The notes below the pieces were generated by a model. That model was not told the origin of the DNA. It did not search any database and saw only the letters and a program-made list of their open reading frames with translations. Below are positions 57,201 to 64,000 of a DNA stretch of 64,000 nt, one piece after another. This DNA comes from Patiria pectinifera. Lineage: Eukaryota > Echinodermata > Asteroidea > Valvatida > Asterinidae. Both the position numbers and the translations under genes were made by a program. The DNA is taken from positions 9,757,281-9,821,280 of the forward strand of contig CM057144.1 of assembly GCA_029964075.1 (NCBI GenBank), given 5' to 3'. Numbering within the stretch: the first letter of the stretch is position 1; each line of letters begins with the position of its first letter.

Positions 57201-60200
57201 TTTTCTCTGTTTTCTCAAAATGTATAGTAGCCACTGAGCTAAACCTTCAACGGATTTGTTGTTATGCACCTACTTAAGATTTTGAGCAATTTTGTTGCCT
57301 CAAACGAAATGTTTTTTTTACAAAGAGCAAATGAACCTGTGTTCCTTTAACCACTTCGCGCTGGGATTATTTTGACATTAACCAGACCCAGGCTCGAGAT
57401 TGTTTTTCACAAACCTCAATGCCAGACGGGTTCAGGCCATCATCTGCGGGTAGCACACCCTGATATTTCTGGCCTCGCCCGCTACGAGCGGGCTGCAGAC
57501 AGATATTTCCGGCTCTGCTCGTTGTGTGTTTATCCGTCATCCGTTCCGAATACGGCAAAACCTTTGCGTGTATACACATCATCTGATGTGAACTGGTTAA
57601 CAAATCCTACAAACATTTATCATTGTCTTCAGAACTGACTTCAGCATTAAACTTGGTATAAAGAGTTTCATTTTCTACTGTTTTGTTTCCATTCCACACA
57701 CATACTGTAGAGTTTGCTTCAAAAGCCTAGTTTAATATCAGTTGGGTTAATCTGTGGCATTTTGTCTATTTTCAATCTACCGGACTATTGCACCTGCATT
57801 TGAGAAAATAGAGGACATGCAGTAACGTGACTGCCCATTGATTTTGGAAAGGCATCGTTTAAGTGATCCACTGACATCATCTGCCATCATCTGCCGTCTT
57901 CTATAACCAGTTTTGTGTTTTTGTATTCAGGTGTATCATGATAGTGATGAAGGCCGTAGATATATGCAGTTTTACAGGGTCAACGAGTTCCCCTATGTTT
58001 CCATACTGGACCCAAGAACAGGTAAACAATTAACAATGTTATTGGAACAACACAGATTCAGTGTTATTTCAAGAACTGCACTTGTTTACAGTTCTCTTTC
58101 ATGATAGAATTTATAAATGTGTCTGAATTGTGGATTTGTATTGAGTATTTATCAGTATTATAGTCACTGGCCTTACGATGCATCACAAGTACGTTACAAA
58201 TCCCATCACAAGTAAGTCCAAAGTATATTGATTTATATCACCCCGACGCAAATTCAATCTTATGAATAGTTTAATTGCGGTACCCGCTGCTACATGTACA
58301 TGTCAGATTCGAACCAGCCAACCGATCCCGCAAGCTCGGTGGTCGAGTGGTAAGACATCTACACTAGAAAACAGGAGGTTGTGGGTTCGAGTCCCACTCG
58401 GGTGATTTTTCCCAAATTACACTTGGGAGGTAACACACTGAGTATACAGTGTTTAAACATCGGTGAAAGGCAAAACCTAATATTGATGTCCATCACCCCG
58501 ACACAATTTCCATCATATGAAAAGTCCAAAGTAATTCATGAGTCCAGTCACAAGTACCAGGGGATGAACAATAACAAAGGAGTGGTTTTGTCATAGTTCA
58601 TGTATAGCGTGTGACTGGACTTGGGACTGGAGCACTTGTTATTGACTCAACACTATCTTGACTGCAACACTGGTTTTTATGCAAGCAGACACAGACACAA
58701 TGAACTAACATATGCATTGGCTTTAAGTTTATTTATTTTGTTTATATTTTGTTGTTTATGTTGTAACCCTCTTTATTCTGACTTTGTTTGTCCCCATCTA
58801 GGCGAGCTTCTTGTGTCTTGGATGAAGCTAGACAGTGTATCATTTTGTGACCTCGGTAAGATCCTTCCCCAAAAGATTTCTTTTGTGGGTTATTTAAATC
58901 CTGTAATGGAAATCCAACATTTGAGTCTTTCCATTTGATTTGAACATTAAAAGGTCTACAAATAATTTCAGGGCCAGAGGCTAAGCAAAAGCTGGACATG
59001 AATTCAGTGTTTCCGAAATAGCCCTACTCTTTTTTCCTACAGAGCGAATTGAAATGCTCATTTACTGACTGCTTGTTTCAGTTTTGGAGATATCTGCTTC
59101 ATTTACGCAAATAGATACCGGGTACATAAATAGATGAATGCACAAACATGGATGCGTGCGGCAGGCTACATTGTGTGCAGCAAGTTAGCTCTCTAGTAAT
59201 TTCACGCATCTCTAAGCCTGGGACACATTGTTAAGAGTCCTCACATTGTCCTCTGATCCTGATTTCCTTTCCGTTTACAGTCATGGAGTTCCTATCTGAC
59301 CATCCATGTTTTGACAAGGACACGCTGTCATCACCGCCTGCCAAAAGAGCCAGAACTGTAAGTTATACACAGGGTCATAGACTGCATGCATGAACAATAG
59401 ATTGCGCTTTTGGCCTCTTTGGAGAGCCGTTTAAGGCGAAGTATGCACAACTAAAGAAGAATTCCTGAATGTGTACAAACCCATAGCGTATTCCCATTGT
59501 GAATGTGCACGGAGCCCATATATGGACTCCTACAGGATCTATAGCTTAGTGTACCTCTACAAGCACTAGAAAATAAATGTGTGTAGTTAACCCTAACCCT
59601 GCTGAATCCAACGGGATCCAACTATGTCATATACCCGATGGAGCCTGTTGGATTGAGCAGTAAACCCCTTGTGAACATTCCTCATGCAAAATGTTGAATT
59701 CCGTAGGCAACTGAACTGCATTATAACGCCATGTTGGACTCCGTTGGATTTAGCAGACAACTGAAAATAAGGCACAGTGGATTGAGCAGGACACTCCGGT
59801 TGGACTCTGTTGGCTTTAGCAGGGTAGTCCTGGGGAAGTACTGGGGGGTTTGTTGACCTCCTAATTTGAGGAAAGCCGATGGCCTTACAGTTTCTGTGAT
59901 TTTGTTGGTTAATCAGTTTAAGACAAAATGCTTCTTTATCTAGGGCCCTTGGCCCTAAACAGATTTATACTTATGAATTGATGGCCTGCTGAACTGCTCA
60001 GGCACAAATATCGGTGACAAAATGAGACAACTCACAAGACCGTTTCTGTTACTTTCAACCAATCCACCAAGCTGGTCACTTGAACTTGACAACTTGAATA
60101 CCATTGTGCCGTGCTGTACCAATTTCCCCTTATATTCATAACAAAGCCCCGGCATGTGTATGGCCTAGGTCTCCCTGGTCTCAGAACCTTTGCAGTTGAC

Positions 60201-62192
60201 CATCCTGTACCAGAAGTCTTGGTTTACACCCATGGGTACAAGCAAATACGTTACATTACGGCTGCATAACATCTCAACAATGCAGACATTACTGGTATCT
60301 GTCAACCCTTGCTCTGCTACACTCTACAAAACACTTCATTATTTGCTGAAAGAGAATCCCCAATGTTTACTGCAGGCTCAAGTGGTGTAAGATGCGCCGA
60401 TGAGCAAATGAGAACCCTTCAATGCACTCCATGGGGCAGATAATTGGCATTTCCGGCTGAATGATAAAAAACGGCACACAAAGAGTAAAGGCTGTTGATG
60501 TGCATGCGCCTGAGTTTAAAATACTGCAAATTTGCAGTGTGGAAACTTACCGTGATGTCACAAATTCACATTCGCGTTGCATTAGTTTTTGCGCCGAGGA
60601 TGAACCAGTCTGAAGTGTTGAATCAAACAATCTTTGACAACAAATGACACTGGCATTCTAAGCTATTAACCTGATTCCAGCTGAAATGCTGAATGCATCT
60701 TCCATTTGAAACTGAAGTACATTTTGATGTGTTTTGTGAGACAGGTAACCTCTTTTCTCACACGGTTTTTGTTTTGTGTTGGTTTTGTTTTCAAGTCTTT
60801 TTTGTAATTTTGTTTTTCCTGTCATAAGACCAAGAGCATATTAGACGCCAGTGAAGATTCCCAACTGGAAGCAGCCATTGCCGCCTCTCTTGCCGAATCC
60901 TCCAGCTCCGCCTCCCAAAGTGCCCAGCCCACCAAAGACTCATCAGCCGCTGCTTTGTCCTATAAGAAAACACCTGAGACAATCAGTCTCTCTGGCGACG
61001 AGGACGATGAGGATGAAATTGAGGACGATGATGATGATCTCATTGTGAACGTTGAGAGCAACTCCAGCCACGACTCCAGCGACTCGGATTGCGTGGTTGA
61101 GTCAGTGGGCGACCACAGCTCCAAGAAGGTTCCACCAACAAACCCTTCCTCCTTGTCGCAGAACTCACTTCGAGCTGCTCCATCTCACGTTGAGAAAACA
61201 GAACACTTGCCGTCATCGTTAAATGGAAATGCCATCGCAGAGAAGGAAGGGAGAACTAAAACAGTTGACCAAAACAGCAACGGGGATAATCATGGGGGTG
61301 GGTCAGATAAAGACGTGAAAAGGAAGGTGTCAAATGCTTTAGATGAAATCACTGAGAATAGGACAGAAATGGCGGAAACAAGTCTTAATAACGGCAAGAC
61401 TGAAGTTGATGCAGGTCAGTTTAACAACATTAAAGTTTTCCGTTGTTACACACCGATAGCTTAGCCATGCATGACTGAATGATGAACAGAGTACAGCCTA
61501 CTTACAAGTCCATCGCAAGTCCTTCAGTTTCAAGCCATGTTCCAAGCTATATAAATTAGGGCTGTGAATTTTTGAATAATTTAGTATTTGATTATTCCAA
61601 CTTGGATTCGATCAAATATTTGATTTTGAAATGCACTAATCAAGTTAAACATGCGCCAGTCTCAATTGGCCGCTAGTCGGGATTTGCATGCACCTGCACT
61701 TGTTGAAAATTGACAGAGATTATTAAAATAAGGTAACGAACAGGTAGCGGAATGGCTGATATTTGACCGATTTTTAAAAAAGAAATTTGAGCTATGTTCC
61801 TCGTGGAAGCTGTCCTGTCATGTGCGACTTTCAATAAAAGTGTGGCACTTGACAAACATTAAAACCGACTTGTGCCTGACTCGTGATGGACTTGTAATTT
61901 GACTTTTGACTGACTTGTGATTTGATATGTGATGGAGTTGACTACAACTGCACAGTGGAATTCCCCTGAGTGCCTTGGCTGCCATTTAAACCGCCTTAGG
62001 TGTACAAAGTGCCATGGACCAAGGTCACAGCAGAGAACATTATTGCATATTGGTACATGTATTGAGATGCCAGTATAACTCTCTTTCATGTTTTGGGGTT
62101 CTGCAGAGGAACAGTCACAAGCCAAGCTGATGCTACGATTCCCAGACGGAAAGAGGAAACAGCTCTCACTGTCGGAAGACACTCCTCTATTG
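45224..62192 (+). CDS. UBXN7: UBXN7, p97/VCP-ubiquitin adaptor (11 exons, 3' end missing)
   Basis: UBXN7 recruits p97/VCP to ubiquitylated clients and to neddylated cullin ligases. Exons: 45224-45293, 53088-53265, 53493-53557, 54345-54416, 55404-55525, 56167-56313, 57931-58021, 58802-58855, 59281-59357, 60829-61414, 62107-62192. The join is in frame for exactly 516 codons. Exon 1 encodes MAASGKSKSPAMDG-LVKQFAAITG and exon 2 completes a UBA domain (LLEVCNGNLEMAIGMQLEG). Exon 3 has VRAPIPQKREI, exon 4 SIFDKFRDFQAET. Exons 5-9 form the UAS thioredoxin-like domain (LFRPPVDLMHKG, QSQGRWLIVNVQ, NRDVWSDPTVRSIIRE, YVSILDPRTG, SWMKLDSVSF). Exon 10 opens with a UIM (DSQLEAAIAASL) and a long acidic/Ser linker. 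Exon 11 starts the UBX domain (AKLMLRFPDGKRKQ). The remaining ~55 residues should lie beyond the window. An ATG six bases upstream, in frame, could also be the start. Confidence 0.94.
45340..45395. repeat. Terminal fragment of family F
   Basis: GGAGTTATTGCAGAATACCC and the following GGAAAATAACCCCCCAAAA match the left end of the element at 31708-32865. It begins 46 bp after the UBXN7 exon 1 donor. Confidence 0.6.
45433..46993. mobile_element. 1.56-kb element ended by inverted 17-bp word arrays
   Basis: About twelve copies of CCAACTCGGACCCACTA and variants occupy 45433-45640. The inverse word (TAGTGGGTCCGAGTTGG) occupies 46796-46993 in mirrored order: the CATGCC and AAACCAAGTCGG variants lie outermost on both sides. 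The 1.15-kb interior is very AT-rich and has no coding frame. It is in UBXN7 intron 1. The open frames of 92-120 residues over the arrays are artefacts of the repeat. Confidence 0.85.
47060..48036. mobile_element. Family H element, copy 1 (38-bp perfect terminal inverted repeats)
   Basis: Left end TTGTGCCCATTCTTGAAAAT and 18 more bases are exactly inverted at the right end. The inner ends are tandem 20-bp units (GCTCATTCTTAAGAATGAGC) that are themselves palindromic. Shared interior words with copy 2 include GGTGCTCGGCATCGACAAGA and CCAGTCCTCCGTTATTAC. The last word reads in opposite orientation here, because the two copies are reversed relative to each other. Confidence 0.8.
48100..48700. mobile_element. 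Family E, reversed second copy of the core
   Basis: The reverse complement matches 36528-37113 along its length, including the A-box/B-box tRNA-like segment, CATGAATATTTAGTTTATTT, GACGTCATGGTTGT and GCAGAACTAACTTC. It starts at the inner inverted end (AAAAAGTTCCGTACTCG), so the inner ends may be the true mobile unit. It is located in UBXN7 intron 1. Confidence 0.75.
50183..50332. mobile_element. 150-bp foldback with 32-bp perfect arms
   Basis: CACACCGCTTTCAGGCGCCG and 12 more bases at 50189-50220 are exactly inverted at 50296-50327. The similarity extends outward to GGGTA/TACCC and inward to GTCTGGTGCGTTGT. It abuts the truncated left edge of the family A copy that follows. Confidence 0.75.
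50333..50885. mobile_element. Family A right half, in UBXN7 intron 1
   Basis: It runs from the centre of family A (GAACGATAATAGGGGGTCC) to the terminal TTACTCGGACTAG, co-linear with 32209-32768 and with the right arm of the full copy at 37321-41424. The left arm is absent. Confidence 0.8.
50888..50986. repeat. Short foldback next to family A
   Basis: TGATAAACGCAGATAATAATTTGG faces CCAAATTATCTGCAGCGCTTATCA over about 99 bp, with a few unpaired bases. It may be a separate MITE or a rearranged end. Confidence 0.45.
51244..52114. mobile_element. Family H element, copy 2
   Basis: Ends TTGTGCGCTTTTTTG / AAGAAAGCGCACAA with tandem palindromic units such as GCTCATTCTTAAGAATGTGC at 52015-52090 and related units at 51265-51380. 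The interior matches copy 1 in reverse orientation. Both copies are preceded by TCTAGTCGT and CCTG, so the left boundary may extend further. Confidence 0.75.
52240..52364. repeat. Foldback with GTGATATCCCTAT ends
   Basis: GTGATATCCCTATACAT faces ATGCATAGGGATATCAC. Inside, CTGCATTAA-TCCACTAGTACA-TGCA occurs twice in tandem. It is in UBXN7 intron 1. Confidence 0.6.
54618..54915. mobile_element. Element with TTTTGGAGGATTGAGG word arrays
   Basis: CCTCAATCCTCCAAAGTCC at the left and at least six copies of GGAGGATTGAGG to the right, in the UBXN7 intron after exon 4. Same word family as 4985-5340. Open frames over it are repeat artefacts. Confidence 0.6.
56365..56622. mobile_element. SINE-like repeat with TATATAGTGCTTTCC start
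   Basis: A ~258-bp block in a UBXN7 intron that begins GTGCTTATATAGTGCTTTCC, contains CTCAAAGCGCTTTACAATTA, and ends with CTTACCCAAGGGCACAA and GGGTTCCAACCCGCGCACC. This word order resembles a short dispersed repeat common in marine invertebrate genomes. Family assignment needs a database. Confidence 0.5.
58336..58410 (+). repeat. tRNA-like sequence, probably a SINE head
   Basis: A box TGGTCGAGTGG, B box GGTTCGAGTCC and a good T stem (GTGGG/CCCAC). The acceptor stem is poor (several wobbles and a mismatch). It is flanked on both sides by a ~45-bp direct repeat containing ATCACCCCGACRCAA (58240-58275 and 58490-58520). It lies in a UBXN7 intron and is unlikely to be a functional tRNA. Confidence 0.5.
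59095..59215. repeat. Truncated copy of the 10637-11127 MITE
   Basis: GCACAAACATGGATGCG, GCAGGC-TACA and CTCTCTAGTAATTT align in order with the right half of the 10637-11127 element. The left half is missing. Confidence 0.55.
59594..59826. mobile_element. Foldback with AATCCAACGG words
   Basis: CCCTGCTGAATCCAACGGG and GATCCAACTATG on the left face several GTTGGACTCYGTTGG-TTTAGCAGGG words on the right. The spacing of the words is irregular. It is in a UBXN7 intron and has no coding sequence. Confidence 0.55.
61503..61945. mobile_element. Element with ACAAGTCCATCGCAAGTCC words
   Basis: Left words ACAAGTCCATCGCAAGTCC and TTCAGTTTCAAG face right words GACTTGTG-CTGACTCGTGATGG, GACTGACTTGTGATTTG and GGAGTTGACTACAACT. 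It is related to the 180-bp element at 13676-13855, with a longer, AT-rich interior. Confidence 0.55.
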
Positions 62193-62698
62193 GTGAGAGA
62201 ACACTAGGATTCATTTGATGTCTGTGAATGTGAAGTGAAGAACTCATTTTAAGAGTTGTTCAAATTGATAGTGCATTAACTTCAACCATAACTCCAATGA
62301 TCCATCAAATCTAGGAGTTTTTTGTAGGATTTTGTAGGATTTAAGATGGTACAGCCCAGCCACTGCTACTTTACTTTGAGATCAGTGCCCCTGGAAAGTT
62401 AAGCACGAAGCATGCGAGAGGTGGAAAAGTTGCCTCCCCACATAGCAGGCTAGGCTAAGTCTTGTAGCAGATAAAGCAACTTTGCAGTGCATACTCTCTC
62501 CCCCCCCCCCCCATTTTTTGTTTTAATTCTTAAAACATTGTGCTTTCCTCCAATGCAGAATATTGGCTTTTGAAAACAGTATGCAAGTTTTTGGGACTTT
62601 TGTTTATTTCCAGCACCAAATTTTGTCTGTAGAGTCCCAGGAATATGCATTGTTCTCTTGGCCTTTAGTCAGGTGGCTTAGACCCAATTTCGGACAAG

Positions 62699-63475
62699 AT
62701 CGTGACCGACTGGTCCAAAGCACCAAACTTGGCAGATATATTGTTATAGCCTTAGAGAAGATATTTAGAAGGGGTGACACCTGAAATTCTTTTGGGAAGG
62801 GTGCCTAATTTGCATAAATCGTTAATCCCTACCGTGTAATATATTTTATTCCCATATTTGAGTATATTTTTAAATTTTTTTTTTGAAAAGTTTATTTTGG
62901 TGATTCCGCTTACACATCCTTTCTTCAATAACATTTTCTAAAGCATTTAAGACTGACTGGATAATTATGAGGACACAGTAACGATCCAAAACTGCTACTA
63001 TTATACTCTAAAGTTGCGCGCATTAACCTTGTCTCCAGATATCATCAAGTAGTCTTGTCAAACCTTAGTATTGATGGGCTTCAAAATCACCAAGTTGCTA
63101 ACTGGCACAGTTACTCGATTAAGTCTTCATGTAAAATCATGTGAACAATGTTAAAATTGTGATATTAAGGCCAGAAAACAAAAACGGGGAACTTGATCAA
63201 GTCCCTTCACGTTAGGCAGGCTTCGCCTAGTTTTTAGCCCAATTTACGGACACCTCATTTCCCCCCTTTTTGTTTTTGTGGGCTAAATATCAAGATGATT
63301 TAATTTTTCACATGATTTCCCATTTATTTTTGTTAGGGTAACTGTGTCAGTAAGTAATTTTTGGGAATTTGAAGCTCATCAATACTGAGGTTTGGCGAGA
63401 CTACTTGATGATATCTGAGGGAAAAGGAATGCGTGCAACTTTAGGGTGTAATGGTAGCCATTTTGGATCTTTATT
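62699..63475. mobile_element. Truncated copy of the 44075-45013 element
   Basis: Starts ATCGTGACCGACTGGTCC and follows copy 1 through GGGGTGACACCTGAAATTC and AAGTTGCGCGCATT. It then runs into an inverted return (TTGATGATATCTGAGGG, GCGTGCAACTTTAGGGT) rather than the original right end, so its 3' part is rearranged. Confidence 0.65.
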
Positions 63476-63499
63476 ATGTCCTTATAATGCCCAAAAAAA

Positions 63500-63690
63500 A
63501 TAATAAGTTGGTCTCTGGTCAGCTCGCGCGTCGATTTCAATCATGCGCGTCGATCTTTTTTTTTTCCAAAATGTTAGCTGTAAGCAGCGCCTATTTTTTA
63601 TTTCTCTTTTTTTTTTTTTTTACCAAAGAGCAGGAATGGGAAATTGCACCAAGGCAAATGATCGAAAGCACCAAGGCAAATTATGTAATC
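63500..63690. repeat. Dispersed repeat, copy 2 (pair with 22826-23090)
   Basis: Co-linear with 22826-23030 through TTGGTCTCTGGTCAGC, ATCATGCGCGTC and GGGAAATTGCACCAAGGC to GATCGAAAGCACCAAGGC. Confidence 0.75.
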
Positions 63691-64000
63691 TTCAAGTCTC
63701 CGATATGCTTTAGAAAATGTTATTTAAGTAAGGATATGTAAGTAAAATCCCCAAAATATGCTTTTCAAAAAATAGCAAAAATAAACATCTACCCAAATAA
63801 AATCTCCTCTCCTCAAATTGAGAGAGAGCAAATCGCTCTCCTAAATCTAAGAATAAACAGTGGTAAAAACTGACGGGTTACCATTGTTTTTTTTTTATTT
63901 TTGATAAGGATTTATTCAAGAGGCTGAGTTATTATTATTTTGCATAATAACATATGCTCAAGTTGCATTAGTTTTTTGTTTTGTAACTGTGAAAATAGAG

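Larger units (their letters stand above)
62193..64000. other. UBXN7 intron 11, repeat-filled, no exon seen
   Basis: After the UBX-start exon (donor GTGAGA at 62193) I find no exon that continues the UBX fold. The sequence holds a truncated second copy of the 44075 element (62699-63475), a second copy of the 22826 repeat (63500-63690) and AT-rich remainder. The last UBXN7 exon(s) should lie beyond position 64000. Confidence 0.6.

Noticed and set aside
60955-61464. Separate acidic protein starting at 60955
   Set aside because: It is the inner part of UBXN7 exon 10 (60829-61414), which starts upstream at a splice acceptor with the UIM, and the donor falls before the frame's stop.

Overview
The window is animal nuclear DNA. 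Genes are split by GT-AG introns, coding islands sit in AT-rich non-coding sequence, and inverted-repeat elements are abundant. Protein families and repeat style suggest a marine invertebrate, most likely a deuterostome (echinoderm, hemichordate or cephalochordate). The species cannot be fixed from the sequence alone. I read three protein-coding genes by joining exons whose splice sites and reading phases agree throughout.

Layout. (1) 513-6024, + strand: the 3' nine exons of a cyclin B3 gene, from destruction box to stop; its start lies left of the window. (2) 12069-41503, - strand: a complete 15-exon IWS1 gene (Spt6-interacting transcription elongation factor, 941 codons plus stop), convergent with cyclin B3. 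(3) 45224-62192, + strand: UBXN7 (p97/VCP and ubiquitin adaptor), 11 exons from the start codon into the first part of the UBX domain; its last exon(s) lie right of the window. IWS1 and UBXN7 are divergent, with start codons 3.7 kb apart.

Much of the space between exons is transposon debris. IWS1 intron 1 (28590-41481) holds a nest of foldback DNA elements. Direct repeats of 8-9 bp flank at least five insertions, and four of the families have termini starting TAG. One element carries a 3.1-kb insert with CAGTC termini and a TA duplication. The nest ends only about 42 bp from the IWS1 exon 1 donor. UBXN7 intron 1 (45294-53087) holds relatives of the same families. It also holds a second type of element, whose two ends are arrays of a short word in opposite orientation around an AT-rich core. 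Smaller versions of that design recur across the window, each with its own word.

The three genes act in mitosis (cyclin B3), co-transcriptional chromatin and mRNA processing (IWS1) and ubiquitin-dependent p97 function (UBXN7). Nothing in the sequence shows that they work together; their adjacency is positional.
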